A stretch of DNA of 64,000 nt from Merdimmobilis hominis (GTDB taxonomy: Bacteria > Bacillota > Clostridia > Oscillospirales > Ruminococcaceae): contig NZ_JACJKY010000008.1 of the NCBI RefSeq assembly GCF_016901855.1, forward strand, positions 80,147 to 144,146, written 5' to 3'. Shown one piece after another: positions 1-9,346 of this stretch. Position numbers and translations under genes: made by a program. Position 1 is the stretch's first letter. The number at the start of each line of letters is the position of its first letter. Under the pieces are notes generated by a model. That model saw only the letters and a list, made by a program, of their open reading frames with translations, did not search any database and was not told the origin of the DNA.

Positions 1-1189
1 AAAGCTCGAACGGGTTCTGAGGATTATCTGCCTTGCCGCAGAACAAATCCTGCAGGAACATATCGCTGTTATAATATCTATTCTTTGTGCGGAGACGGAT
101 CATCATCTCCACATTTTTATTTACTGCGGAATAAGTAGCATTCATTGATCCCAAATAAAGATCAACATCACTGTACTTTTTGCGAAGAAAGATTTTTGCG
201 TGAATGTCTTGCTTTTGTTTTTCAACAGCTTCATCTGACACGGCCTCTTCGCCATCTACAATGTCGTCTTTCAGTGTGTACACCTGAAAACGGCTGCACT
301 GCTCTGCAGTAAACTTTGACAATTCAGATTTACGAGTAATCAGGGTTCGTGTTGTGCCGGTCAACGAATGCTCAGGTTTGTTCCAATATTCAATAAGGCT
401 TCCAGACACAAATGGTGAAAAGACCACCAACTCATGAAAACTATAATCTGCTATCCACTGCTTCTGGCAAAGCAAAGGATCTTTATTCATATCGTAAGCG
501 CCAGAGCCGATCCCCAGCGGCATAATTTCAAAATCATCACCAAATTCTTTGCTATCAGTTGAGAAAGAAACTCCATCCAAAGACTCACACAGTCTGCGTA
601 GAGCACTTCGTTTTGCTCTGGCATTCTGTATGGTAGGCTTAACCTGATTGCGCAAGAATTCCAAGTGTTCAATAATAGGTTGTGTTTTCTTCGCAGTTTT
701 GGCCGTCTTAGAGCTATCCATTGAAAAGCTCACATCCCAGCTGCGGTCAAAAGTTAAGTTGCGACTTAACACAGCAAAACGGTAGCAATATTCACCCTCA
801 GCATTCACATACTGAAGAATCCAGGTCTTCGAATGAAATGCCGGATAATGGTTTATACCTCTGGCTTTAGGTAAGGCAATAGGCACAATCATTTTTTCCA
901 GCATCAAACTTAGTGCATTTGGAGCACCGGGCATCTTTATTTGCCCAGCCTCACAGAAAATCAGCACCTTTTCAGATACTTTCTGAAGTGCGTTTAACAT
1001 GCTTACGGGATTTTGAAGCAAGGCACTATCCGTGTCCTCAGCAAGTCCAAGTGAAAGACACACTGTAGTAAGTGCTTCAAGATCCAAGGAATATGTTGTA
1101 CCAACTGCAAAGTTCAGCGTATATCCTTCTGGAGGGAGGAGGATATTGCCGTAATTCACACGACTTCTCGTATCGTTTGTCTTAAACAT
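1..1189 (-). CDS. phospholipase D-like protein (partial, 3' end beyond window)
   Basis: The minus frame stays open for 396 codons from ATG at 1189 to the window edge, so the C-terminus is missing. GGAGGG lies just upstream, and the start overlaps the end of the DUF6361-like gene by 8 bases, implying translational coupling. Two HKD-type half-sites are visible: HSK near residue 119 followed by SRN at 142, and HAK near residue 330 followed by GSMN at 347. This is the bipartite layout of PLD-superfamily nucleases, as in NgoFVII-type nucleases or DISARM DrmC. The fold assignment is good. A role in DNA defence is inferred from the adjacent restriction genes. Lipid substrates are unlikely, since no signal peptide is seen. 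Confidence 0.75.
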   Translation of the reverse strand, partial: MFKTNDTRSRVNYGNILLPPEGYTLNFAVGTTYSLDLEALTTVCLSLGLAEDTDSALLQNPVSMLNALQKVSEKVLIFCEAGQIKMPGAPNALSLMLEKMIVPIALPKARGINHYPAFHSKTWILQYVNAEGEYCYRFAVLSRNLTFDRSWDVSFSMDSSKTAKTAKKTQPIIEHLEFLRNQVKPTIQNARAKRSALRRLCESLDGVSFSTDSKEFGDDFEIMPLGIGSGAYDMNKDPLLCQKQWIADYSFHELVVFSPFVSGSLIEYWNKPEHSLTGTTRTLITRKSELSKFTAEQCSRFQVYTLKDDIVDGEEAVSDEAVEKQKQDIHAKIFLRKKYSDVDLYLGSMNATYSAVNKNVEMMIRLRTKNRYYNSDMFLQDLFCGKADNPQNPFEL

Positions 1190-2384
1190 GAGAGCCCTCC
1201 TCTCCATGATAAATGTCAGTAATAATGCGTTTAGCGCTAAATAGTCTATAATCAAGATAACGCCCACCAATCCAGGTGTCGTTTGCATAATCGTCGCGTC
1301 TGCAAAGTTTTGCTCTGCTGCGCGTCTTGATCTCCACTTCACGGTCCACCAAAGCCTTATCTGCTGCTTCTAAGTCGCCGGCCAGCAAAGCATTTTTGAA
1401 TGTAGTTAAAAACCGGCGCAAGCGGAAGTTAGTAATGTTCAAAACGCGCAAGACTTCATCTATATCGACCGATATCATATAGGCCATATTTTCTTCGATG
1501 AACTCCCATTCTGCTACAGCATCATCGTTCTGGCCGTTAGACAGAATATGGTTATAGCGAACACGAGCAACATATACAAGTCTATTGAAGTCACAGGCAA
1601 TCTTCATTTTTTTGCTGAGCTCTGCAGGTGTTTCTTCCTTCAAGTCTTCATAAACAGCCTCAAACGAATCGTACTTCGTTACATCAATGTTGTTTTTCAA
1701 AAGATATCCCAACAAGGAGTCCGCAACACTCGTCTCAATCATCTTTCTTAGAAAGGCAGCCTCAGAGGCCGTCAAATAGATCGACAAATTTTCTCTCCAG
1801 TCAGTATAATAATCGTCCGGTACAGAGAACAACTGCGTTGCTACATCGCGTCCTGCGTCAGCATCATCACGCTCCGAATCCGTTGTGTCGTCGCCTTTGT
1901 TACCAAGTGCAGAGGTTTTCTTTTGTGCTTGCAATACGATAGACGCCTTCAACAATTCCGGAATCGTAAGATCCTGAGTGCAAATGCCATATGTACGAAT
2001 GCCGTTCCAGTAAATGTTCGAAGGTTTTCTCGCCACCCAGCCTTTCGGCAACACGCGACGCCCAATGATACCTTCTTCTGTAGGACAGTTTTGCATCAAC
2101 CGAATACCGCAGTCTTTTTCTTCCTGATCTATTCGGCGAAGAATTCTGCTCATATCATTACCATACTGTCCCTCAGTAGCTTCCTTCAGGACATAGGGAA
2201 CAATAAGGAAATACTTAGCAATAGTCTGAACGGTAGAGGTTCCTGGGAAAAACATATTTGCAAAAGCGTCACGAATCAGCCCGATGCCAATTTCGTCCAC
2301 TGCGCCTTGTTCCTGCAGTAGGTTCATTACATCGAGAACTTTCTCTCTATCTTCCTTCGAAAAGTCCACCCATCCTAATTGCAT
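1182..2384 (-). CDS. DUF6361-like protein
   Basis: A 400-residue soluble protein opening with an LGWVDFSKEDRE segment, which I associate with the DUF6361 family; this recognition is from memory. It has an N-terminal part rich in GWV/RKP motifs and an acidic linker near residues 165-180 (DDTTDSERDDADAGRD). No enzymatic motif or membrane segment is evident. The start is supported by AAGGAG 9 bases upstream. It is translationally coupled to the downstream PLD-like gene, so the two probably act together. The gene follows the type I restriction genes in the same direction. A defence role is an inference from neighbours only. Confidence 0.65.
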   Translation of the reverse strand: MQLGWVDFSKEDREKVLDVMNLLQEQGAVDEIGIGLIRDAFANMFFPGTSTVQTIAKYFLIVPYVLKEATEGQYGNDMSRILRRIDQEEKDCGIRLMQNCPTEEGIIGRRVLPKGWVARKPSNIYWNGIRTYGICTQDLTIPELLKASIVLQAQKKTSALGNKGDDTTDSERDDADAGRDVATQLFSVPDDYYTDWRENLSIYLTASEAAFLRKMIETSVADSLLGYLLKNNIDVTKYDSFEAVYEDLKEETPAELSKKMKIACDFNRLVYVARVRYNHILSNGQNDDAVAEWEFIEENMAYMISVDIDEVLRVLNITNFRLRRFLTTFKNALLAGDLEAADKALVDREVEIKTRSRAKLCRRDDYANDTWIGGRYLDYRLFSAKRIITDIYHGEEGSHV

Positions 2385-2412
2385 AATGATACTCCTTATT
2401 GCTTAATTTCCC

Positions 2413-2589
2413 TTATTCGACATCTTGCATGCCCATTTTTTCACGCAAATCGCCAAGACTTTTATCGTATTGCGCTTGTGATATTGCATGTCGCTCTAAA
2501 AACATATCCAATGTTCGCTTCTGCCGCAAGAACAACTCTCGTTTCTTTTCTTCAGGAGATAAGTTCTCCCACACAGTTATCTCGTTCAT
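2413..2589 (-). CDS. small conserved-looking protein, 58 aa
   Basis: A short minus-strand ORF fills the gap between the DUF6361-like and SseB-domain genes. It has AAAGGAA upstream of ATG and ends 28 bases before the next start. The product is highly charged and predicted helical, with a central LFLRQKRTLDMFLERHAIS stretch and a C-terminal LGDLREKMGM. Spacing, ribosome-binding site and charge pattern all suggest a real gene. I do not recognise a function. Proteins of this type occur in clostridial mobile elements, but that statement is from general memory and was not checked. Confidence 0.65.
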   Translation of the reverse strand: MNEITVWENLSPEEKKRELFLRQKRTLDMFLERHAISQAQYDKSLGDLREKMGMQDVE

Positions 2590-2614
2590 CTTTAGATTTC
2601 CTTTAACAGAGCGC

Positions 2615-3742
2615 TTATTCCTGAACCAGTCTGGATTTCATCTTCTCAACTAAATCAAATATTTCTCTATCAAGCACCCAAGGCTCTGTAAAAGCATTGA
2701 TTACAATGCCGCTAACATTCTTTTCGTTATTTCTGGCGAGTGCGATTACTTCGAGAAAATGTTTTTGTACTTTAGAAAAGTGTTGGCCATATTCGCCCAT
2801 ATCCTCAGTGGTAATAAAGGCCGGGAAGAAGAACTGGTCGCCATTTTGCAGAATGTCAGGAATCATTCGGATGTTATCCTGGTTTGACAATTCAATGCCA
2901 ACCAAAGAATCCAAATTTCCGTCCGCTTTATCAATCAAATCAGCGAAGGCTTTCTGATCCAGCTCACTAAGAACTGCATTGCAAGGAACCCACACAAAGC
3001 TGTCGCGCAGGATCTCCATAATTTGAATCAGACCTTGTTCCGTTCGTTCTGCATTAAAGGCAGCAATAGCTTCTCTCAGCATAGAACCGTCTTCCAAGTC
3101 TTCCGGTTTCAAAAGCTGGCTTGGATTCATGTCAGAATAGCAAATGATTTTCTCGTCTTCAGTTTTCTCAACGAAGAAAGCTATTTTCTCTCCTTGATGG
3201 TAATCAAAATTCTGATTCGGTTCGTTGAGCAAAACACCCATGATCCAATGCTCACCAAGGCCAATAATACGAGACCAGCAGAGTTCGGGATTTAGTCCGT
3301 CTCTCATAAGATAAACCTGAACATCGTCGGGGTAGTGAGGATGACGGCAATCATCCAAAAATCCCATTTCTCGCGTCTTTTCAATTTCCTCGTCTACATT
3401 GTATGTATCGAGCATTTCAAGTTTCTTGGAATATCGATTGCTAAGACTATTATCACTGTCATCGAATAAAGCAAACTCTTCATCCTCTACAGCACCTACA
3501 CGAATAAAGAATCGTGTATCCTCAGACGGATCAAAGAATTTGAATCTTTCCTCACACTCAACACCTGCAGCAAGTACCTCAAGCGTTAATCCCGCTTCGT
3601 GATCGATATATCCATATACAAGCATGCAAGTTGCATCGTCCACATTGGGATAGCCTTCCATAGCTTTTCTAAATTTATCATTCAGTGGAAATGCTGCGAA
3701 ATTCTTATATAGGGCTCTAAACCCTGTCTCTTGATATTTCAT
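2615..3742 (-). CDS. SseB-domain protein
   Basis: A 375-residue acidic soluble protein preceded by AAAGGAGGAGAATT. The C-terminal about 120 residues resemble the SseB N-terminal domain: a VWVPCNAVL strand, then FFFPAFIT, a VIALAR-type helix and a GIVINAFTEPWVLDRE segment. The N-terminal 240 residues match no domain I recognise; they contain an LMRDGLNPELCW stretch that looks like a suppressor-type fold, but this is a guess. SseB domains are found in secretion-related enhancers and in many small bacterial proteins of unknown role. Its place between the WYL regulator and the PLD/DUF6361 pair makes it cargo of the same island. Confidence 0.7.
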   Translation of the reverse strand: MKYQETGFRALYKNFAAFPLNDKFRKAMEGYPNVDDATCMLVYGYIDHEAGLTLEVLAAGVECEERFKFFDPSEDTRFFIRVGAVEDEEFALFDDSDNSLSNRYSKKLEMLDTYNVDEEIEKTREMGFLDDCRHPHYPDDVQVYLMRDGLNPELCWSRIIGLGEHWIMGVLLNEPNQNFDYHQGEKIAFFVEKTEDEKIICYSDMNPSQLLKPEDLEDGSMLREAIAAFNAERTEQGLIQIMEILRDSFVWVPCNAVLSELDQKAFADLIDKADGNLDSLVGIELSNQDNIRMIPDILQNGDQFFFPAFITTEDMGEYGQHFSKVQKHFLEVIALARNNEKNVSGIVINAFTEPWVLDREIFDLVEKMKSRLVQE

Positions 3743-3754
3743 AATTCTCCTCCT

Positions 3755-4735
3755 TTACTCCAGACCTGTAACAGCAGCTCTGAGCATCTCGGAATACTTT
3801 TCTTTTACATTTTCAGGTCCTTTGATTTTCACCTTTCCGCCAAAACCGAACACCCAACTATAAAAGACATGGCTCACCGCAATGTTGACCACTGCTCTAA
3901 AAGAAGTCATATCATTGGCATAAGTGGTTACATCCTCGCCAAAACGGTCAATGATTGAATCCATAACCTCATTGTCACAAATAAGTTCCACTTCTTCATG
4001 TTCGCTGTTGAACATATGGAAAGTGGTATTGATATACTTATCGATGTCAAATCCTTCCGGCGCAGGAGTTCCTTCTTCTTTGAGAATAACCGGACACTTT
4101 GCAATGCGATCCACGCGGAAGCTACCCAAGCGTTGCTTATACTCATAGACACCCACCATGTAATAGCAATCACCATTCCAAACGAGGTGCAACGGAGTAA
4201 TAACATACGGCTCGCCGTTTCTCTTAATCTTCTTTTCTTTCCGAACATTGTACTGGAAATACTGGAAGGAGATTTGCTTGTTCGTATTTATCGCTTCGTT
4301 AATCGCATCGATAATAAGGTAAATTCTTTCATTACCGGGTTTAATTCGTCCTTCACAACTGACATTTCGTTTCAGAGATGATGCAACATGGTTGCTGGCA
4401 AGGGAGCTGATCTTCTCAACCAGCTCCTTGCTTTTACTCGCTGTGATAAACTTTGATGATTCCACTGCATCAATTAGAAGTTTCAGCTCCGGAGCATCGA
4501 AGCGTCTACCAAAAAGATTATATCTGTTCTGAGTAGATTTAACTTCTTCGATCTCCAAGCCAAACAGACGCAACAGCTCAATTTCTGCTTTTATCGTTTG
4601 ACGATGAGATTTAATTCCATACTGCTCCTCTAAAATTTGTATCAGCTGGGCAGTAGTAAGAAAGTGATCCTCATCTGTCTGTTCATATAAAATTTTAGCA
4701 AGATACAACGGTCTTAATTTTGCGTCGTTGTCCAT
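3755..4735 (-). CDS. WYL-domain transcriptional regulator
   Basis: A 326-residue regulator with an N-terminal winged helix (residues about 8-75, including SHRQTIKAEIELL) and a central WYL-type domain (about 140-225, ending SFRVDRI). It finishes with a WCX-like C-terminal domain. GAGGTGAG lies upstream of the ATG. WYL proteins such as BrxR/CapW control defence islands by sensing nucleic acid or nucleotide ligands; that is family knowledge. Here it lies 29 bp after hsdR in the same direction and 12 bp before the SseB-domain gene, so it could regulate the restriction operon or the downstream PLD cluster. Confidence 0.85.
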   Translation of the reverse strand: MDNDAKLRPLYLAKILYEQTDEDHFLTTAQLIQILEEQYGIKSHRQTIKAEIELLRLFGLEIEEVKSTQNRYNLFGRRFDAPELKLLIDAVESSKFITASKSKELVEKISSLASNHVASSLKRNVSCEGRIKPGNERIYLIIDAINEAINTNKQISFQYFQYNVRKEKKIKRNGEPYVITPLHLVWNGDCYYMVGVYEYKQRLGSFRVDRIAKCPVILKEEGTPAPEGFDIDKYINTTFHMFNSEHEEVELICDNEVMDSIIDRFGEDVTTYANDMTSFRAVVNIAVSHVFYSWVFGFGGKVKIKGPENVKEKYSEMLRAAVTGLE

Positions 4736-4764
4736 TGTCTCACCTCATTTCGCCATAGTTAACA

Positions 4765-7683
4765 TCAATAATACTGTTCTACATACTGGTATGCTTTATC
4801 AAAGACTTCACGGTCTTTAATCTTATACTTGACAGAGACAACACTTCGCAGAGCCTTTTTGACTTCTTTGCGGCCAGCAACGGTATCTTGCCAACCATCA
4901 AAACGAACAATGCGTACAATGTCATCAATATCTTTTACAATGCGTTCAACGATAATCGGAGTGTTGGAGTTTTTGACGCCATTGAACAGCTCAGTAAGAG
5001 CAGCTTTGCCTCTGTCAACTTCAGCTACAGGAACAACTTCTTTTTCAGCCTTTACAGCATCATGAGCCAATTCAAGCAAATGCTTCAGGAACTCTATGCT
5101 GGTAATAAGGCCTTGTTCGTGTTTCTCACGCAGTTCTTCCAGACGCTCACCAAGCTTGATGAAACGGGGATCGTCGGTGTGTGTAAGAATACGAGCAACG
5201 AGATCAATTTCAATCTTCTTGGCTTTCTTCTGTGCTCCTTCGCGTCCCTGGATGAAATCATCAATCAAATCGGCATCCAGTTCCAGAATATCGCGATCAG
5301 AAGCTTCGTGAACATCTTCTACCGTAATATTTTCGTGAACGAGTTCCATCGTCTTTGCGCCGACAGACGCCCAAATCAACTGACCTCTGTTGTCTACAGG
5401 ACGAATGGACTCATACACCTTAGACAACCAACGGTAGTCATAACGGTATTCATCCAGGAACGGATCCGGCGACAGCGCATTAAATGCTCGGTTTACAACA
5501 CGATAATGTGCACCGAATTCGTCCTTTTCTTTATTTGTCGGCAAGCATTGTTGTGCCGCCATAAGGCCTTCCCAGCCTTCGACAGTACGGTCAACGCCAA
5601 TGAAGTATTCTAAGCACTTATTCATCAGTGCCGGGAACTTTCTCTTGACTTCCTCGATATTAGAGATAACCTTCTGAATACTCTTCTCGTCAAAGTCCAA
5701 AGCTCTTGCAACATCATCGAAGATACCAATATAGTCAACGATAAGACCGTTGTTCTTGTCGTGACCATAAACACGGTTAGTACGACAGATAGCCTGCAGA
5801 AGAGTGTGATCCTTCATAGGCTTATCCAAATACATTACCTGGAGAATAGGTGCGTCAAAACCAGTCAACAGCTTAGAAGTAACAATAACCAGCTTCAGCG
5901 GATGACGAGGATCGCGGAAGTTATCAAGCACTTTTGCTTCTTCGTCACGGTCGCGTCTCCACTCTCTGTAGCGGTCTTCTTTATCATTGTTTGTATCCAT
6001 AACGATAGTCGTTGCATATTCGCCAAGATACTTATCCAGCTCTCTCTTATAAAGCAAGCAGCACTCTCTATCGTAGCAAACAACCTGACCCTTGAATCCA
6101 TTCGGATCAATCTTTGTGAGGAAATGATTTGCAATATGAGCGCAGACTTTAGCAATACGCTCCGGAGACTTCATAATAGCCTCCATACGAACGCGACGAG
6201 CCACATCGGATCTTTCTTCTCTTGTCAGCCCAGCTTCACGAGCCATTCGATCAAAGGCCTCGTCAACTACATCCTGATTGACATGCAGGTCAACCGGAAC
6301 CGGTTCGAAGTTCAAAGGCAAAGTTGCTCCATCGCGGATTGAATCAGCGAAGGAATATCTGCTCATATATCCAGACGCATCAGACAGAGAGCCGAATGTA
6401 CGGAAGGTATTCTTATCAAGCTTGTTGATAGGCGTACCGGTCAAACCAAAGAAAAACGCATTTGGCAGAGCTTTACGCATCTTCTCGCCAAGATCACCTT
6501 CCTGAGTACGGTGTGCTTCGTCCACCATAAGGATAATGTTATCGCGAGAATTCAGAACACCCTCAACCTCACCAAATTTGAAAATGGTAGTAATGAGGAT
6601 CTTACGCATATCCGCCTTAAAGAACTCAATGAGTTCTTCTTTAGAACCAGCCTTGGCCAGGTTAGGAATATCCGAAGCGTTAAATGTTGCAGTAATCTGC
6701 GTTTCAAGGTCGATACGATCATCAACGATAACTACCGTAGGAGCCTTTAGTTCCGGCATCATTCTCAGTTTTTGCGCAGCAAATACCATCAGCAGTGATT
6801 TACCGGAGCCCTGGAAGTGCCAGATCAAGCCTTGTTTGTTTTTACCTTCCAACACACGCTGCACAATTGCGTTAGCACCTTCAAACTGCTGATAACGGCA
6901 AATAATCTTATACTTTCTATGCTTTTTGTCCGTAGCAAACAAAGTGAAGAAGCGGAAGATATCCATAATAATCTCCGGTTTCATCATGTCTGTGATAGAC
7001 TCCTGAACCTGAGCCATTGTGCCTTCGGACTTGTGTTCTTCAGTATGCCAAGGACCCCAAACGGTAAGAGGCGCGTTTACAGAGCTATATCTAAAGCATT
7101 TGCCTTCAGAAGCGAAATTGAAAACATTCGTTACGAACATCTGAGGAATGCTCTTTTCATAAGCAAGGATATCGCCAGCACCATCCATCCAAGAAATAGC
7201 TTCACGCACCGGTGTTTTCAGCTCACCAATAGCAATAGGGAAGCCATTTATAAGCAGCACAATATCCAGTCGCTTACCACCTTCGGCTTTAGGGTAAACC
7301 CACTGGTTTGTAACAACATATTCGTTTAACGCCAATCTTTCAGGCGTAAGAGAGCCAAAGAAGTCGATGGAAACACTTCTACCGTTTTCTCCAAACGGGA
7401 AAGAGTTGTTTTCAAACACCAGCTTCTTGAACTCTTCATTGGCCGCAATCAGGTTATTAGCCTGGGCGGACAGAATAAGAGTGCGCAGCTTATAAATAAC
7501 CTCATCTGCTCTGGACGGGTCTTCTGCGATCACCGGGTTAAGACGGATAAGTGCGTCCTTTACCATAGATTCGACCATGACATCGGAATGCTGTCTCGGC
7601 AGCTGTTCCGCCGGGATATACTTCCATCCATTCTTGGCAATCGTTTGATATACCATTATTTCAAAATCGGCTTCTGTAAACAT
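4765..7683 (-). CDS. hsdR: type I restriction enzyme R subunit
   Basis: The motor and nuclease subunit of the type I system; it translocates and cuts unmodified DNA. An N-terminal PD-(D/E)xK nuclease is visible (D142 of KRLDIVLL, then E156-L-K158). Next come Walker A QGSGKS near residue 295, Walker B DEAH near 391, the TGTP motif and a motif VI region CRTNRVY. Full length for the family (about 970 aa). The start is placed at the third codon of the longer frame because AGGAGG is 8 bases from it and only 2 from the first ATG. The start overlaps the end of the upstream hsdS by 28 bases, so translation is coupled. Confidence 0.95.
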   Translation of the reverse strand: MFTEADFEIMVYQTIAKNGWKYIPAEQLPRQHSDVMVESMVKDALIRLNPVIAEDPSRADEVIYKLRTLILSAQANNLIAANEEFKKLVFENNSFPFGENGRSVSIDFFGSLTPERLALNEYVVTNQWVYPKAEGGKRLDIVLLINGFPIAIGELKTPVREAISWMDGAGDILAYEKSIPQMFVTNVFNFASEGKCFRYSSVNAPLTVWGPWHTEEHKSEGTMAQVQESITDMMKPEIIMDIFRFFTLFATDKKHRKYKIICRYQQFEGANAIVQRVLEGKNKQGLIWHFQGSGKSLLMVFAAQKLRMMPELKAPTVVIVDDRIDLETQITATFNASDIPNLAKAGSKEELIEFFKADMRKILITTIFKFGEVEGVLNSRDNIILMVDEAHRTQEGDLGEKMRKALPNAFFFGLTGTPINKLDKNTFRTFGSLSDASGYMSRYSFADSIRDGATLPLNFEPVPVDLHVNQDVVDEAFDRMAREAGLTREERSDVARRVRMEAIMKSPERIAKVCAHIANHFLTKIDPNGFKGQVVCYDRECCLLYKRELDKYLGEYATTIVMDTNNDKEDRYREWRRDRDEEAKVLDNFRDPRHPLKLVIVTSKLLTGFDAPILQVMYLDKPMKDHTLLQAICRTNRVYGHDKNNGLIVDYIGIFDDVARALDFDEKSIQKVISNIEEVKRKFPALMNKCLEYFIGVDRTVEGWEGLMAAQQCLPTNKEKDEFGAHYRVVNRAFNALSPDPFLDEYRYDYRWLSKVYESIRPVDNRGQLIWASVGAKTMELVHENITVEDVHEASDRDILELDADLIDDFIQGREGAQKKAKKIEIDLVARILTHTDDPRFIKLGERLEELREKHEQGLITSIEFLKHLLELAHDAVKAEKEVVPVAEVDRGKAALTELFNGVKNSNTPIIVERIVKDIDDIVRIVRFDGWQDTVAGRKEVKKALRSVVSVKYKIKDREVFDKAYQYVEQYY

Positions 7684-8729
7684 ATACATACCTCCTGATT
7701 ATATTTACTTGTTAATTTTGATTTATCGCTCTGTTCAATAAACCTTGCAAATTGCTTTTGTTCGTCCAACGACGGTAGCACAACAGGGATTTCTTTCATC
7801 TTTCCTTGAGTTAGTTTCAACCGTGTTGAACCAGACACATATGGTCTCATATCCAAAATTCTAAAGAATGCGTTTGCATAGTGGAGATCACAATTGTCAT
7901 TAGGAATTATTACATGAGCATGATTATTTACCCAACATTTTCCCTGAACAATATAAGAACTTGGCTCTCCAGGGCCATAAGCTCCACAGTCTTCTGCTAA
8001 ACACAATGCCGTGCAATCCATCAAGTATTGATTTATTGTATCCACCTGACCGTTTGCGCCGTAATAAGGATAGGTTGCACCATCGTGCATTTCGGCGCGG
8101 ACTGCATCGTTGATTGGTTTTCTCAAGTCATCTCTAATCGTAAAGGCTACTTCAAACGGTACTGTGTCTCGTGAGGAATTTGGATCGCCAAACATCTCGA
8201 TAAATTGCGATTTCACCAAGTCGTCAGTACGCTGAATCAAGGATTTATAGGCATTTTTGGCCTTTATCGCTGCCCAAACAAGCGGTGTGATCCTGCGTTG
8301 CTCCTCGATTGTCGGGATGTTAAAAGTCAAATCTTTTAGATCTTTCCAATTGACTGTAGGAGACAGAGATCCAACAGAGATTCTAATTGCTTCATTCAAA
8401 AAGTAGTCCGAACTAATAAACAGCGGGAAGTATTCCTTAGTGATTACTTCCTCTCTTGGCCGCAGCACCATTCCGTGCGCAGAGAAGATTCCGTCGAAGG
8501 GAGCGATGCCAACTTTTTTCTGATAAGCTCTTCTCTTGCCAAAAAGGACATCTCCTTTTTTCATGAGAAGCTTCTCACCAATAGGAGCGACCTCAGAGCC
8601 CCAACGAGAAACTGTCAGTGTACCGGAGTCTAAATGTTCCAGGCCAATATAAGTCTCTTTATCTGCCTCTGTCGGCTTCTTTTTTTCAGTGCTGTTAATA
8701 GCTATTTCAGTAAAACGATACTTAGGCAT
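7656..8729 (-). CDS. hsdS: type I specificity subunit, copy 1 (two TRDs, altered C-terminus)
   Basis: A DNA-recognition subunit with two target-recognition domains. TRD1 covers residues about 1-150 (GLEHLDSG, LFGKRRAYQKK, SVGSLSPTVNW). The central conserved helix ends in KSQFIEMFGD, and TRD2 runs to about 335. The start is taken at ATG 8729, with GGAGGTG 8 bases upstream; a longer frame would need TTG. The last about 15 residues after EQSDKSKL are not HsdS-like and read straight into the start of hsdR, whereas copy 3 has the expected helix. This tail probably results from recombination at the EQSDKSK repeat. It may be the expressed promoter-distal copy or a damaged one. Confidence 0.88.
   Translation of the reverse strand: MPKYRFTEIAINSTEKKKPTEADKETYIGLEHLDSGTLTVSRWGSEVAPIGEKLLMKKGDVLFGKRRAYQKKVGIAPFDGIFSAHGMVLRPREEVITKEYFPLFISSDYFLNEAIRISVGSLSPTVNWKDLKDLTFNIPTIEEQRRITPLVWAAIKAKNAYKSLIQRTDDLVKSQFIEMFGDPNSSRDTVPFEVAFTIRDDLRKPINDAVRAEMHDGATYPYYGANGQVDTINQYLMDCTALCLAEDCGAYGPGEPSSYIVQGKCWVNNHAHVIIPNDNCDLHYANAFFRILDMRPYVSGSTRLKLTQGKMKEIPVVLPSLDEQKQFARFIEQSDKSKLTSKYNQEVCICLQKPILK
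8191..8210 (-). repeat. hsdS recombination repeat R1 (in copy 1)
   Basis: One of three full copies of a repeat encoding SQFIEMFG in the middle of hsdS. The minus strand reads TCGCAATTTATCGAGATGTT. The other full copies lie at 9322-9341 and 10960-10979, all in the same orientation. Conservation extends into KSQFIE upstream in copies 1 and 3. Confidence 0.75.
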
Positions 8730-8752
8730 AAACAGCACCTCCAATTCGTCTT

Positions 8753-8772
8753 CTCAGCCCGATAAATTGCGA
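8753..8772 (-). repeat. partial R1 repeat closing the half cassette
   Basis: The minus strand reads TCGCAATTTATCG and then diverges (GGCTGAG). It repeats the first 13 bases of R1 in the same orientation, in a different reading frame, at the 3' end of the half hsdS. The half cassette is thus bounded by direct repeats. Confidence 0.65.
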
Positions 8773-9326
8773 TTTGAAACGACAAATTTTGATTTATCGC
8801 TCTGTTCGACAAATGCAACAAACTCATCCTGTTGCGCCCTTGGTGGGTTAAAAATGAGAGTCTTATTTGCAGTGTCAATGGTGTAGGTTCCGACTGTTGT
8901 GCCGCCGGCCTTTGCATCGATTTGCTCACGAATAAACGGCATTTTATAACACTCCAAGACAAAGCGTGAATTGATCTCACCTCTATTATGGAAGCATAGG
9001 GTATTGCCGTCTTTGTAATAAAAACGATCTCCTTCGCGCACTAAATAGCATATACCAAGGGTTCCAACGCCTGTGACCATAATATCACCGGGGACTGGAG
9101 TTCCGTACTTCTGAGAATACTCATCGTACATTGCCTGTGAAATGAATAGTTCATTATCAACATATCCTTGCTCTGCAAGCTTTACTATTTCGCGAGCTCG
9201 GTAGAATGGAATTCCTTCACTCAACCAATCTTTTTGAAAAACGCGCTTGCTGGATCCCACTTCAAATAATGAAGAAATCGGCACAATTGGAAGATTCTTG
9301 GGATTAGTTTTGAAGTCACCAAACAT
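8754..9326 (-). pseudogene. silent hsdS half-gene cassette (one TRD)
   Basis: A 190-residue frame encodes a single target-recognition domain (FEVGSSKRVFQKDWLSEGIP, then GVGTLGICYLV, then FNPPRAQQDEFVAFVEQSDKSKF). It begins in frame inside the SQFIEMFG repeat that marks the middle of full hsdS genes and has no ribosome-binding site, so it should not be translated alone. After KSKF it runs into a second partial copy of the same repeat in another frame and stops. The architecture is that of a donor cassette for the second TRD of copies 1 and 3. Called pseudogene because it lacks the N-terminal half. It could be reactivated by recombination. Confidence 0.8.
8792..8806 (+). repeat. R2 repeat at the 3' end of the half-cassette TRD
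   Basis: The plus strand reads ATTTATCGCTCTGTT, coding on the minus strand for part of EQSDKSKF. The same or nearly the same sequence is at 7721-7735 (copy 1) and 10439-10453 (copy 3). It matches R1 read on the opposite strand as ATTTATCG-N3-TGTT, so R1 and R2 form an inverted pair around each second TRD. Confidence 0.6.
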
Positions 9327-9341
9327 CTCGATAAATTGCGA
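9322..9341 (-). repeat. hsdS recombination repeat R1 (5' edge of half cassette)
   Basis: Same 20-base sequence as in copies 1 and 3. It opens the half hsdS cassette and lies 5 bp past the recombinase stop codon, so cassette homology begins exactly at the repeat. Confidence 0.75.
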
Positions 9342-9346
9342 CTCGT

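Noticed and set aside
487..672. 61-aa minus-strand frame
   Set aside because: Lies inside the PLD-like gene in another frame, with no ribosome-binding site. The PLD frame stays open across the region.
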